64,000 nucleotides of DNA from Diadophis punctatus similis (GCA_023053685.1 JALIGW010000062.1:1285501-1349500); one strand, 5' to 3'. Positions 32,472 through 43,164 are shown, counted from the first letter of the stretch. Notes: generated by a model not told the origin, from the sequence alone. Numbers and translations: made by a program.

Positions 32472-33025
32472 GGTAGTCCTTGACTTACGACCATTCATTG
32501 ACCCAAAGGTGCTTTTTCAGGAGGCAACTGGACTTTCTGGTTTTTAGCTATACAGTTTGGGATGGACACTCTTTGGATGCTGTGGGAGGAGGAATGGATT
32601 TCCAGAGGAAAAAAATTGCAGACTGCAGGAAGCAGGAGCACCACTCAGGAGACCCCGAGGACACAGATAAACCTCCAAGTGCTTCAAGGACCTTCTAAAA
32701 GGATGCAAATGACCAACTGTCTGCAAGGAATATAAATCCTTCCCTTCCCCACTATCCTGTCAGAGCTGAAGAAGCTTCTTGGATGAGAAGCGAAACGCCT
32801 TCAAAGAAAAACAAGAAAGTCCAGTGGCCTCTTGAAAAAAGCACTTTTGGAACAACCAGGACCTGGATGACGGAGAATCTCTACAGACTTTTAACCATTC
32901 ATTAACTGACCGTCCGAAGTTACAAGTCACTTATGACCATTTTTCAGACTTAGGACCGTTACACGGTCCTAAGTCCTGACAGTCACATGATCAAAATTCA
33001 GACACTTGGCAACTGGCATGTATTC
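32472..33025. mobile_element. TIR DNA transposon holding Penelope-like unit C
   Basis: AGGTAGTCCTTGACTTACGA precedes the insertion. ACTGACCGTCCGAAGTTACA to TCAAAATTCAGACACTTGGC follows it. Unit C lies between 12-base repeats. Confidence 0.8.
32502..32893 (+). mobile_element. Penelope-like unit C, empty site for the hAT passenger
   Basis: This is a 392-bp insertion between ACCATTCATTGA (32490-32501) and ACCATTCATTAA (32894-32905). It starts CCCAAAGGTGCTTTTTCAGG, whose complement recurs inside the right part before GGAGAATCTCTACAGAC. The point where units B and D hold a hAT element reads TTCTAAAAGGATGC here, uninterrupted. Confidence 0.75.
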
Positions 33026-33038
33026 ATAAATTATTCAT

Positions 33039-34089
33039 AAAAGTCTGTAGAGATTCTCCGTCATGCAGGTCGTGGTTGTCCCAAAGGTGCTTTTTCAAGG
33101 GGCAACTGGACTTTCTTGTTTTTTTCCTTTGAAGACGTTTCACTTCTCAGCCAAGAAGCTTCTTCAGCTCTGGCAGGATGGTGGAGAATGGAAGGATTTA
33201 TATTCCTTGCAGACAGCTGGTCCTTTGCATCCTTATAGAGCAGCGGTTCCCAACCTGAGGGACGCGACCCCTTTGGGGGTCGAACGACCATTTCCCAGGG
33301 GTCACCCCGGCATCCTCAGCTCACCCCACTGCCACAAGCCTGGTCATATCGCGCCCCACAACCCACGCCCCGCGACCCACCCCGCTGCCGCCATTTGGGT
33401 TCTTTTACCCTCTGTGCATGCACAACGCATTTTGTGCGTGCGCAGAGGGTAAAAGAACCCAAATGGCGGCGTCCGGGCGAAGTCTCCAGATCCGGGCGAG
33501 GTCTCTGCTCGCTTCGTGTGTTGCCTCTGGGAGCTTTTCGAACCTCATCGCGAAAGGCGTGCGCAACTTCGGCGGGGCCGGGACAGGTGGCTGCCCGGAG
33601 AGAGCCACCCCCTTTGCCCTGAACGCTACAGGTAGACGGGAGAGGCTCTGCGAAGGGGATGGCTCTCTCCTGGCAGCCACCTGTCCCGGCCCCGCCGAAG
33701 TCACGCACACCTTTCGCAATGGGACTCAAAAAGCTCCCAGAGGCAACACACGAAGCGAGCGGAGACCTCGCCCAGATCTGGAGACTTCGACCGGATGCCG
33801 CCATTTGAGTTCTTTTACCCTCTGCACATGCGCAGAATGCTTTGCGCATGCGCAGAGGGTAAAAGAACCCAAATGGAGATGGCTGGGTGGGTCGCGGTGG
33901 GGGTGCGGGGGCGGGGGCTGGGTCGCGGCATTAGGAAGGTTGGGAACCGCTGTTTTACAGTATAGGGTCCTTGAAGCACTTGGAGGTTTATCTGTGTCCT
34001 CAGGGTCACCTGAGTGGTGCTCCTGGTGTCTTCAAAAGAAAAGAAAAAAACAAGAAAGTCCAGTTGCCTCCTGATAAAGCACTTTTGGG
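33039..34089 (-). mobile_element. Penelope-like unit D with hAT passenger
   Basis: It is flanked by perfect 13-mers ATAAATTATTCAT (33026-33038, 34090-34102). On the minus strand it reads like units B and C, and holds a hAT element (33241-33952) at the same internal site as unit B. Confidence 0.8.
33241..33952. mobile_element. Foldback hAT element, CAGnGGTTCCCAACC family, copy 2
   Basis: It starts CAGCGGTTCCCAACCTGAGG and ends GGTTGGGAACCGCTG. Flanks TTATAGAG and TTTTACAG match at six of eight. The internal palindrome has arms near 33385-33610 and 33655-33875 and includes TGCGCATGCGCA at 33843. It is reversed relative to copy 1, as is its host unit. Confidence 0.9.
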
Positions 34090-34102
34090 ATAAATTATTC
34101 AT

Positions 34103-34405
34103 GTATTCATGAGCTTGGTCTGCAGCTGACACTGAGCAGCACGGTGGAATCTGAAGAGGGTTCTCTAACCAGGACTGTTCCCTGCAGCTTCCCTTGAGAT
34201 CAGAAGCAATTTGCCCTTCCATCATAAAACACTTAGCGCTTCCTCCAGCTGTCAGGCCAATCCCTCAGCCGTCACATTTATCGGCCAAGCTGAGCAAAGG
34301 TTGAGACTGGAGCGACTGCAGAGCAAAATGCCATCATGCTGGTGGGAAGCTCAGCTGCCCACCTGGTGTAGGTGGAGAAACTCTGTTCTTCCAGGCTGAA
34401 GGAGA
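34103..34405. other. No recognisable feature
   Basis: Unique-looking sequence with no exon signal. Confidence 0.35.
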
Positions 34406-34413
34406 GCCTGGGC

Positions 34414-35499
34414 CAGGGGTCTCCAACCTTGGCGACTTTAAGACTTGTGGACTTCAACTCCCAAAAGCTCGATGAGGAACTGTTTCGATGTTAAACTATT
34501 TTAACACCACTGACAATGTTGCTACCCTTCAAAAAGACCTTGATCATGTAGCAGAATGGTCAACAACTGGCAACTTCAAATCTCAATCAACAAATGCTCT
34601 GTCTTACACATTGGCAAAAAAAATCAGAATACAAAATACAAACTTGGAGGAAACGAACTTGTAGATGACCCTCACTCTGTCAAAGACCTTGGAGTACTCA
34701 TATCCAACGACCTAAGTGCTAGAGCCCACTATAACAACATTGCCAAAAAGGCACTAAGAGTTGTTAATCTAATCTTGCGTAGCTTCTTCTCTGGCAACAT
34801 TACATTGCTAACCAGAGCATACAAAACATTTGTTAGACCAATTCTGGAATACAGCTCACCTGTCTGGAATCCGCACTGCATATCAGACATAAATACAATC
34901 AAGAGAGTCCAGAAATATTTCACTAGAAGAGTCCTTCACTCCTCCGCTCGCAATAAAATACCTTATTCCACCAGACTCGAAATATTGGGATTAGACAATT
35001 TACAACTACGTCGCCTCCGATCTGATCTAAATGTAGTTCATAAAATCATATACCAAAATGTCCTTCCTGTTAATGACTACTTCAGCTTCAACCGCAGCAA
35101 TACACGAGCACGTAATAGATTCAAACTTAATGTAAACCGCTCCAAACTCGACTGCAGAAAATACGACTTCAGCAACAGAGTGATCAATGCCTGGAATGCA
35201 CTACCTGACTCTGTGGTTTCTTCCCCAAACCCCAAAAACTTTAACCTTAGACTGACTACAGTCGATCTCTCCTCGTTTCTAAGAGGTCTGTAAGGGGCGT
35301 GCATAAGCGCACCAGCGTGCCTACCGTCCCTGTCCTACTGTCCTATTGTCCTCTTTTATCGTTACTTTTTACTTATGTTTATACAAACTACTACTATCCT
35401 ATACATGTTTGACAAATAAATAAATAAATAAATAAAATAAAATAAACTCTGGGAGTTGAAGTCCATAAGTCTTAAAGTTGCCAAGGTTGGAGACTGCTG
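34414..35499. mobile_element. hAT MITE, CAGGGGTCTCCAACC family, split by a LINE
   Basis: The left part CAGGGGTCTCCAACCTTGG to CTTCAACTCCC and the right part GGGAGTTGAAGTCC to GGTTGGAGACTGCTG are inverted halves. Flanks GCCTGGGC (34406-34413) and GCCTGGAC (35500-35507) match at seven of eight. The LINE tail at 34470-35450 was inserted near the middle. Confidence 0.85.
34470..35450 (+). pseudogene. Jockey-superfamily LINE reverse-transcriptase tail
   Basis: The best preserved coding relic here. A 245-residue frame (34556-35293) shows the post-catalytic region of CR1/L2/Rex-like reverse transcriptases: HSVKDLGVLISNDLS, RAYKTFVRPILEYSSPVWNP, IKRVQKYFTRR, and the C-terminal FSNRVINAWNALPDSVV ending in SSFLRGL. 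Just upstream, ATLQKDLDHVAEW is in another frame, consistent with one lost base near 34555. The 3' UTR has GGGGCGTGCATAAGCGCACC and an AAATAAAT tail. The catalytic YADD region is absent by 5' truncation. Confidence 0.85.
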
Positions 35500-35507
35500 G
35501 CCTGGAC

Positions 35508-36129
35508 CACTTTCTAGCAGGAAACTCATTCACGGTGAGGCCACCAAAGCGGTCAATCGTGCAGAGAAAAGGCTCGGCCTGGCCAACACATCTCACTCCT
35601 TCTGGAACCCTCCTGGACGGCAGCCAGAGGGCTTTGGCTTCTGAGGGAGTTGCTGGGAGGGGGGGGCAGAATTCTTCCCCGGGGGAGACCGAGCTGCACC
35701 TGCTCTTCCAAGAATGCCAAGGCCATCCGAGGAACCAGCCGGCCTTTGTTCCACAGCCCAGCCCAGACTGTGTGGCAGCTCTGTTATTGTGTGCGGGTTT
35801 CTTTTTTTTTAAGGGCTCTTAAAAGTGTCGGGCAACTTGTAAACTGAAAAAGTGTCAACATTTTCATTCCATTTTCTTTCACTGGCGTTGCTATCTGACT
35901 CTTCTGTCAACAATCCCGTGAATCAGATCAGGCTGAGAGCGATAGATGGAGGGGGAAATGTATTTTGCATTTATTTTGGGGGGCAAAGAAACCCTTTCTC
36001 ATAACTGCCTTGCAAAAACACAAGAAACGTTCAGTTTGCAACGGTTTGTAAATAAAGAATAAGGAATCCAGATAGTCAAGGTTATCAAGAATAGGAATTC
36101 AGTCGGAAAACAACTTGGGTGGCAGTGGG
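35508..36129. other. No recognisable feature
   Basis: It includes a T run near 35800. No repeat family or exon was recognised. Confidence 0.35.
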
Positions 36130-36430
36130 GGGAAGTGGTCCTTATCCCACTTGGAATACTGCATCCAGTTTTGGTCACCACGATGTAAAAAAAAAAAGAT
36201 GTTGAGACTCTAGAAAGAGTGCAGAGAAGAGCAACAAAGATAATTAGGGGACTGGTGACTAAAACACATGAAGAACGGTTGCAGGAACTGAGTATGTCTA
36301 GTTTAATGAAAAGAAGGACTGGGGTGACATGATAGCAGTCTTCCAATATCTATCTCAGGGGCTGCCAAAAGAAGAGGGAGTCAATATTTGAGGGCAGCCC
36401 CTCAAATATTGGAAGACTGCTATCACTCCA
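36130..36430 (+). pseudogene. CR1 fragment with a small inverted piece
   Basis: Plus-strand CR1 from CCCACTTGGAATACTGCATC to CTCAGGGGCTGCCAAAAG is followed by the same segment reversed (GGCAGCCCCTCAAATATTGG). Confidence 0.75.
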
Positions 36431-36548
36431 TTTATTTATCAGTTGCATAGTTTCTGAACACAGGTCTGAGAGGAGAGTCTGCTGGAGCTCAGAAGCTGGG
36501 TTGCTCCTGCCGCTGAGCCAGAAGGCCACAGAGGATAAAAAATACAGA

Positions 36549-37240
36549 ATACAGAATAACAGAGTTGGAAGGGGCCTTGGAGGTCTTCTAGTCCAACCCC
36601 TGCTTAGGCAGGAAACCCTACACCACTTTAGACAAATATTTATCCAACATCTTCTTTAAAACCTCCAGTGTTGGAGCATTCACAACTTCTGGAGGCAAGT
36701 TCTTCCACTGATTAATTGTTCTAACTGTCAGGAAATTCCTCCTTAGTTCTAAGTTGCTTCTCTCCTTGATTAGTTTCCACCCATTACTTCTTGTTCTACC
36801 CTCAGGTGCTTTGGAGAATAGCTTCACTCCCTCTTGTTTGTGGCAGCTCCTGAGATATTGGAAGACTGTTATTATGTCAGCCCTAGTCCTTCTTAAAAGG
36901 GCTGAAGTGGTGCAATGGTTAAATGCTGCGACTGCAGGCTGACTGCTAGTTCAGCAGTTCAGCTGTTCAAATCTCACTAGGCTCAAGGTTGACTCAGTCT
37001 TCCATCCTTCTGAGGTCAGTAAAATGAGGACCCAGATTGTTGGGGGCAATATGCTGAACTCTGTAAAACCGCTTAGAGAGGGCTGTAAAGCACTATGAAG
37101 CGGTATATAAGTAAAGTGCTATTGCTATTCTTTTCATTAAACTAGACATACCCAATTCCAGCAACTGCTCTTCATATGTTTTAGCCCCCAGTCCCATTTT
37201 AGCCTCCAATCATCTTTGTTGCACTCTTTCCATAGTACAG
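36549..37240 (-). pseudogene. CR1 3' end split by a SINE
   Basis: Minus-strand CR1 (KLFSKAPEGRTRSNGWKLIK, NLELRRNFLTVRTINQWKNL) occupies 36549-36892. It resumes around 37133 with TTTTCATTAAACTAGACATA. Confidence 0.85.
36893..37132 (+). mobile_element. tRNA-derived SINE inside CR1
   Basis: The head GTGGTGCAATGGTTAAATGC, the CCCAGATTGTTGGGGGCAAT core and the GTGCTATTGCTATT tail are all present. Confidence 0.85.
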
Positions 37241-37553
37241 AGAAGTACAGGCATAGAGAGTCAAGTAAAAAAATCAAGATGGATGCAGTAGCAAGACTAA
37301 TACTCAGCCTGTTTTATATGCATTGGGAACATGGGGGCTGCCGTCTTGACCATCCCTTGAAGACATGGGGCATGAAGTGTCCAGCGGCTGAGGGGCATGA
37401 TCATGCCATCCTCAGGCATCCGAAAGGCAGATCCAGGCAGATTGCCTTGTGGATGGTATCACCAACCCCCTCACTGAAAAAACAGTGCTTTTCTCAAGAG
37501 GCAACTGGGCGTTCTGGTTTTTCTGTGAAGACGTTTCACTTCTCAACCAAGAA

Positions 37554-38415
37554 TAAGGTGACCAGACGTCCCGCTTTTGGCGGGACAGACATGCTTTTCA
37601 AGCGTGTGTCCCGCGTCCCGCATTCTTTTCAAAAAGTCCCGCTTTTTTGAAAAGAATGCCGAAACAGCGGGACGTGTGGTCACCTTAAAAGGGGAAGCAA
37701 AGGAGAGGTACCGGAAGCAAGTCGGGCGGAATTTCAGCGAGGCGGCTGCCTGCTGGGGAGAGGGGGAAGGGAGGCTGCTCCTCCTCTCCTTCCCCCGCCC
37801 CATCCCTAGCCCCGCCCTCGGAGGCGCCGCTGCTGTTGGGATGCTGCTGTTGGGAGGGGTGAGGGACGAGGAGCCGTCGCCGCTGCCGTCGCCGGTTTGA
37901 GCTCACGAGCGGCCCCTCCGGCGGCACAAACAGCCCTTCCTCGTCTCCCTCCCCTGCCTTCCCCCCGTCGCCTCGCTGCCGCCGTTGCCCTGGGGCCGGG
38001 CGGGCGACCAGGAGACCGCGGCGCTTGGATGCCTGGAGCTCGTGACAGGTAAGCTGCCGGCTGCCTCCTTTCCCCGTCTCCCGCCTCCCCTTCGGGAGCC
38101 GGCAGCCTTTCGGGAGCCCGCCTCCCCTTCGGGAGGCCTTTCCTCGCCTCCCGCCTCCCCTTCGGCCGGGCTGGCAAGCAACGAACGGGAGGCGGGAGGC
38201 GGGGAAAGGAGGCAGCTGGCAGCTTACCTGTTGCGAGCTCCAGGCATCCAAGCGCCCTCCCGCCTCCCCCCCCCCACCTGGACGCCAACATTTGCTGTGT
38301 TTTGCCCTCTGCGCATGTGCAGCGTTCTGCGCATGCGCAGAGGGCAAAACAAATGGCGGCGCACAGGCGGGCCCGCCCCCCCGTCCCGCTTTAAAAAAAA
38401 AATCTGGTCACTTTA
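37554..38415. mobile_element. Cargo-bearing hAT element, TAAGGTGACCAGA family, copy 2
   Basis: Ends TAAGGTGACCAGACGTCCCG and ATCTGGTCACTTTA sit between perfect 8-mers ACCAAGAA (37546-37553, 38416-38423). An extra inward-facing end, TGTGGTCACCTTA, is at 37675-37687. GC-rich cargo (37690-38300) follows, then the same right module as copy 1: NRF1-like TGCGCATGCGCA at 38328, AAATGGCGGCG, and GGGCCCGCCC. The cargo contains an inverted repeat with arms of about 80 bp near 38018-38095 and 38190-38265. Confidence 0.92.
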
Positions 38416-38445
38416 ACCAAGAAGCTTCTTCAGCTCCGAGAGAAG

Positions 38446-38679
38446 TAGAGGTGGCACAGCGGTTAGAGGCAGGTACTGCAGGCCACATTAGCTGACACTG
38501 ATCCGCAGGTCAGTGGTTCAAATCTCACGGGCTCAAGGTTGACTCGGCCTTCCATCCTTCCGAGGTAGGTAAAATGAGGACCCAGATTGTTGGGGGCAAT
38601 GTAAAATATATACATTGCTTACTGGTGTAAACCGCTTAGAGAGTGCTTGCACTGTGAGGCGTTATATAAATCTCACAAA

Positions 38680-38766
<87 letters not shown>

Positions 38767-38811
38767 AAAAATAAAAAAATAAAAAAATAAAAAAATAAAA
38801 AAATATAAAAA
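38446..38811 (+). mobile_element. tRNA-derived SINE with long (AAAT)n tail
   Basis: The head GAGGTGGCACAGCGGTTAGA, the core, and the longer-subfamily segment GCAATGTAAAATATATACAT are present. A tail of AAAT units runs to about 38766 and then A-rich units to 38811. Confidence 0.9.
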
Positions 38812-38870
38812 AAAAAGCACCTTTGGGACAACCATGACCTGGATAACGGAGAATCTCCGTGATTTGAAGC

Positions 38871-39225
38871 CCCCTCTTCTCTTGTGGGCTTGGTTAGGCA
38901 GAAGCGATATTGCAGCCCCAGGGCAGAAAAACAGCCAGCAGGGCACATTATTCCAGAGTTGGGGATGGGGGGGGAAGGAGCCCACCAATTGTCCCCGTTA
39001 TCTGAGGCTCCCAAATTAGCCATCGTTAAAATAGCTCATCCGCAGGATTTTACAATGGTCACCCTTGCTTGTTTCCTGTCCTTCAACCTTTGCTCTGCAC
39101 ATATTTTCAAGAGTCCTTTTAAGCCCCAGCCTCCATCCCCTCCCCTCCCCTCCCCTTCCTCTCCCTCTTCCCTACTGGCCTAAGAGGGGCTGGAGTTTGG
39201 GGAGGAACACCTCTGAGATCAATTT
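38871..39225. other. No recognisable feature
   Basis: It includes a CCCCT-rich pyrimidine patch near 39140. No gene signal. Confidence 0.35.
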
Positions 39226-39229
39226 ATTT

Positions 39230-39990
39230 ATTTATTTATATTTATTTGTTTGTTTGTTTGTTTGTTTGTTTGTCAACACGTGTACAAGATAACAGGTATG
39301 ATATAAACATAAACAAAAGCAAAGTAGGTACAGGTAAATTTGGACAATAGGACAGTAGGACAGGGACGGTAGGCACGATGGTACACTTATGCACACCCCT
39401 TACAGACCTGTTAAGGAATGGAGTGAGGTCGACTGTAGACAGTCTAAGGTTAAAGTACATTCCAGGCAATGATCACTCTGTTGCTGAAGTCGTATTTTCT
39501 GCAGTCGAGTTTGGAGTGGTTTACATTGAGGACTTCAGCAACAGAGTGATCAATGCCTGGAATACACTCCCAGACTCTGTTGTTTCTTCCCCAAACCCCC
39601 AAAACTTTAACCTTAGACTGTCTACAGTCGACCTCTCCCCATTTCTAAGAGGTCTGTAAGGGGCGTGCATAAGCGCACCCTTGTGCCTACTGTCCCTGTC
39701 CTACTGTCCTATTGTCATCATTTATCGTTACTTTTTACTTATGTTTATACAAACTACTACTATCCTATACATGTTTGACAAATAAATAAATAAATAAAAT
39801 AAAATAAATAAAGTTTGAATCTATTGTGTGCTTGTGTGTTGTTGCGGTCAAGTATTCATTGACAGGTAGGACATTGTGGCAGATGATTTTATGAACTACA
39901 TTTAGATCAGATCGAAGGCAACTTACCTCTAAGCTGTCTAAGCCCAAAATTTCAGGTAAGGTATTCCTTATCGATCAGTGTCAAAAAAGG
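39230..39990 (-). pseudogene. LINE tail with a head-to-head copy nested in it
   Basis: A minus-strand copy of the 34480 family spans 39230-39528 (3' UTR and C-terminus) and about 39816-39990 (reverse complement of VNEYL, NVVHKIICHN and LDSLEV-type coding). Between them lies a plus-strand copy (39529-39815) that begins FSNRVINAWNTLPDSVV and ends in an AAATAAAT tail. Confidence 0.83.
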
Positions 39991-40134
39991 GATAGGGCTA
40001 TTTTGGGGGGTGGGTGTTAGGATCTGGCCTGGCAAATATTGTCCTTTTCCTTTGGGGGTCTAGCCAACTCCTGGCTGGGGTGTTCCACATCTCTCCAAAC
40101 TAGGATGAAAAACTTCCATCAGCTCTTTGTACAC

Positions 40135-40866
40135 TACAGGTAATCCTTGACTTATAACTGAGCCCATAATTATAGTCATTAGGTGTGTCATCACATAATT
40201 GCACCGGATTTTACAACCTTTGTTGTGACAGTTTTTAAGCCAACTCCTTCTCTATGGGGCATTTTTTGCCGGAAACCAAAAGCACAGGCCGTCCTCGACT
40301 TAGAACAGTTTATTTAGTGACCTTCAAAGTGACAACAGGACTGAAAAAAGTGACTTATGACTGTTTTTCACAGTTATGACCTTTGTAGCATCCCCCATGT
40401 TCACGTGATCAAAATTCAGGCGCTTGGCAACTGGTTCATATTTGTGACGGTCGCTGTGTCCCAGGGTCATGTGACCCCCTTTTGCGACCTTCTGACAAGC
40501 AAAAGTCAAGGGGGAAGCCAGCTTCACTTAACAACCGGGTTACTAACCTATCAACTGCAGTGATTCGCTTAACAACTGTGGCAAGAAAGGTCGTAAAATG
40601 GGACGAAGCTCAATTAACAAATGTTTCACTTTACAACAGAAACGTTGGGCTCCATTGTGGTCGTAAGTCGAGGAATACCTGTAAATGACGGTTTCCAGCA
40701 CAGATCACGATCACGGCCCTAAATGCTGGCCAATAGCTAAAATCTCAAAATACGGTCACATGACTACGGGGGCTGGCTGTCAGAATTTTGAATACAGGTG
40801 GTAAATTCAGGGTCTCTTGTAACATCAAATGGTCACTAATTGATCCGCTGTAACTTGAGAATTACC
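40135..40866. mobile_element. Nested TA-flanked DNA transposons
   Basis: The outer, second-subfamily element starts TACAGGTAATCCTTGACTTA at 40135 and appears to continue after 40684. Within it, a first-subfamily copy runs from ACAGGCCGTCCTCGACTTAG (40284) to GTCGAGGAATACCTGTA (40683). Confidence 0.68.
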
Positions 40867-40982
40867 CGTTTGACCCACCCTACTCTGGCTTTTCATCTCA
40901 GAATCCATGGATTCACACAGCCTGCTAAGCCTTCAACCCAGGTTAAGAAAACACCAGTGGCTGTGTTCACACAATCACACAA

Positions 40983-41235
40983 GGAGCCGAGGTGGCACAG
41001 TGGTTAAATGCAGATACTGCAGGCTACTCCAGTTGACTGCTAGTTCAGCAGTTCAGCTGTTCAAATCTCACCGGCTCAAGGTTGACTCAGCCTTCCATCC
41101 TTCTGAGGTGGGTAAAATGAGGACCCAGATTGTTTGGGACAAAAGGCTGACTCTGTAAACCACTTAGAGAGGGCTGTAAAGCATGTGAAGCGGTATATAT
41201 AAGTCTAAGTGCTATTGCTATTGCTATTGCTATGT
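40983..41235 (+). mobile_element. tRNA-derived SINE
   Basis: The head GAGCCGAGGTGGCACAGTGG, the core GAGGACCCAGATTG and the tail AAGCGGTATATATAAG then GCTATT units are intact. Confidence 0.88.
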
Positions 41236-41451
41236 GTTGAAGGGGGGGGGGATGCCCACAAGCACTTGGGTCTTTGAGGCTTCCAGACTAGGCCACAGCT
41301 GTCACTGAAGGGCATTTGGAAGTTCCAGCTGGTGCCAAAGGCCATGGGGTGGCAAGTTAATGGTGCCAGGCATTTGGTGCCTGTGACACCACTGCTCCAC
41401 CAGCCGCATGGGCTTCTGGTGCCATTTCAGGGGCACCTGAAGTGATGACAC

Positions 41452-42090
41452 CAGTGGTGGGTTCCTACCAGTGTGGTCCACTCTATAGCACCGGTAGTGG
41501 CCCGCTGGTGACGTCACAGTACCCGTGCGGTCGGTTGCTGGTGCCTGGGCGCCGCCATTTTTAGAAAAAGTTTTTTTTTTAAAAAAAATATTTTATTCTG
41601 TGCATGCCCAGAAGCTGAGCTTTCTGCAGTGCGCATGCGCTGCCTTCCTACCCCACAGTGAGTCCAAGCAGGGGAGGATGGCTGAGGGAGCGCGTGAGAC
41701 GCTGAAAGAACGGGCAGCAGGAGCTATCTCCATTCCCCTTCCTTCAGCAGTCCGAGAAGCCACGAACGCGCGGTGATGATCCCAGGCATTTTTGCATGTT
41801 TGAGGCTTCTCGAGCTGCTGAGGGGAGGGGGAACGGGTGGCAGGAGCCTAGGATCATCGAATGGGGAGAAGCATTCAGGCCAGATGGAGCCTCCTAGAAG
41901 AACCGCTGCCGCGGTCTTGCTGCTCCAGCTGCGGGGGGCTGCATTGCGGGTGGGCAATGCCCCCCCGCTCCTCCGGCCGCTGCCAAGCTCCCGAGGCCCA
42001 CGCCCACCTGGTCACATGGCTGGCAAGCCACACCCACAAAATAAGCCATGTCCACAGAGTGGTAGTAAAAAAATTAGGAACCCGCCCCTG
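41452..42090. mobile_element. hAT-type element, CAGTGGTGGGTTCC family
   Basis: It starts CAGTGGTGGGTTCCTACCAG and ends TTAGGAACCCGCCCCTG. Perfect 8-mers GATGACAC flank it (41444-41451, 42091-42098). It has the GCGCATGCGCTGCC block and is reversed relative to 3310. Confidence 0.93.
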
Positions 42091-42159
42091 GATGACACGG
42101 ACTAGGGACTGGATTACTTATGGGACCCTTACCTCCTGTTTATCGTAGCGGATCTGGCA

Positions 42160-42730
42160 GGATAGGAATGCTCCGGGTGCCATCACTAAGGAGAGCCAAC
42201 TGGAAGAGCCAAGAAGGAGAACCTTTTCCATGGTGGTGCCCAACTTTGGAACTTCATCCTCCCAGAGATCAGGTTATTTTTATTTTCCAAAACACCAGAA
42301 AGCAAGACAAAAAGCAATAAAACTCATCAAGGAGAGAAGCAACCTGAAATTAAGGAGAAACTTCCTGACAGTGAGGACAATTAACAAGTGGAACGGCTTG
42401 CCTTCAGAGGCTGTAGTAGGTGCGCCATCACTGGAGGTTTTTAAGGAGTCACTTGTCTGAAATAGGGACTCCAAGGTCCCTTCCAGCTCTATTCTATTCT
42501 AAGTTTCTAAGGTTGGCCATAACCTCACTGGCCTTTCACAAGGCCTTGAAAACTTGGTTTTTTGCCAGAGCCTGGGCCTTGGGTTGTATCGGGGCCTCCC
42601 TCCCAGGGATGCTAATGGGGACTTTCTAGGATTCCTGGCTGCTGTGGGTTTGATGTTATATGTTAAATGTGTTTTTATCTGTCGTATTGTAAGCTGCCTG
42701 ATATGTAAATAAGATGGGTGGCCATATAAG
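42160..42730 (+). pseudogene. Unclassified LINE 3' end split by a CR1
   Basis: The outer pieces 42160-42260 (GGAGAACCTTTTCCATGGTG, RTFSM.VPNFGTS-like) and 42515-42730 (GGCCTTGAAAACTTGG, ending GTAAGCTGCCTGATATG and CCATATAAG) resemble LINE C-terminus and 3' UTR. A CR1 (KLIKERSNLKLRRNFLTVRT) with an ATTCTATTCT end lies at about 42262-42510. Family of the outer element unknown. Confidence 0.6.
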
Positions 42731-42836
42731 AAGGAAGGAAGGAGGGAGGGAGAGAGGGAGGGAGGAAGGAAGGAAGGAAGGAAGGAAGGAAGGAAGGAAG
42801 GAAGGAAGGAAGGAAGGAAGGAAGGAAGGAAGGAAG
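42731..42836. repeat. (GGAA)n microsatellite
   Basis: GGAA array, interrupted by GGGA units at the left; it continues after the solo LTR at 43165-43208. Confidence 0.95.
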
Positions 42837-43164
42837 TGTTAAGGAGAATAAATCTCCATAGAGGCGATGTTGATCTTTCTCTTGGAACCCAGACATTTAG
42901 AAATAAAGCTGAAGTTAAAAGTCTAATAGAAAATATTTATTTCGGTACAAAAACAATAAATTCTGAATAATTACATTCTTGCTAATTAAATGTGACCGCT
43001 CCCGGTCAGAGTCAAACCACAAGAGAACAATGGAGAATCAGGAATGCACAAATGCGCATAAGATCACATCACATGTCCTGCTTGTAATGGAATGTACCAT
43101 AATATTAGGATAGGGGTGCATCACCCTGCATAGACATACAACTGACAATATTCACTACGTGACA
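42837..43164 (-). mobile_element. Solo LTR, TGTCACG family
   Basis: On the minus strand it runs TGTCACGTAGTGAATATTG to CTCCTTAACA, 328 bp, the same length as the copy at 2130. It sits inside a GGAA array, so the target duplication cannot be read with certainty. Confidence 0.83.

Larger units (their letters stand above)
37455..38870. mobile_element. Penelope-like fragment split by a hAT element and a SINE
   Basis: Host pieces are about 37475-37553 (CAGTGCTTTTCTCAAGAGG to CACTTCTCAACCAAGAA), 38416-38445 (ACCAAGAAGCTTCTTCAGCT) and 38812-38870 (AAGCACCTTTGGGACAACCA to GGAGAATCTCC). Read together they give one foldback unit of the 30-34 kb family. Confidence 0.65.

Noticed and set aside
37685..38347. 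220-residue frame rich in Gly, Arg and Pro
   Set aside because: GC-rich transposon cargo with few stop codons by composition; no domain and no conserved neighbour.
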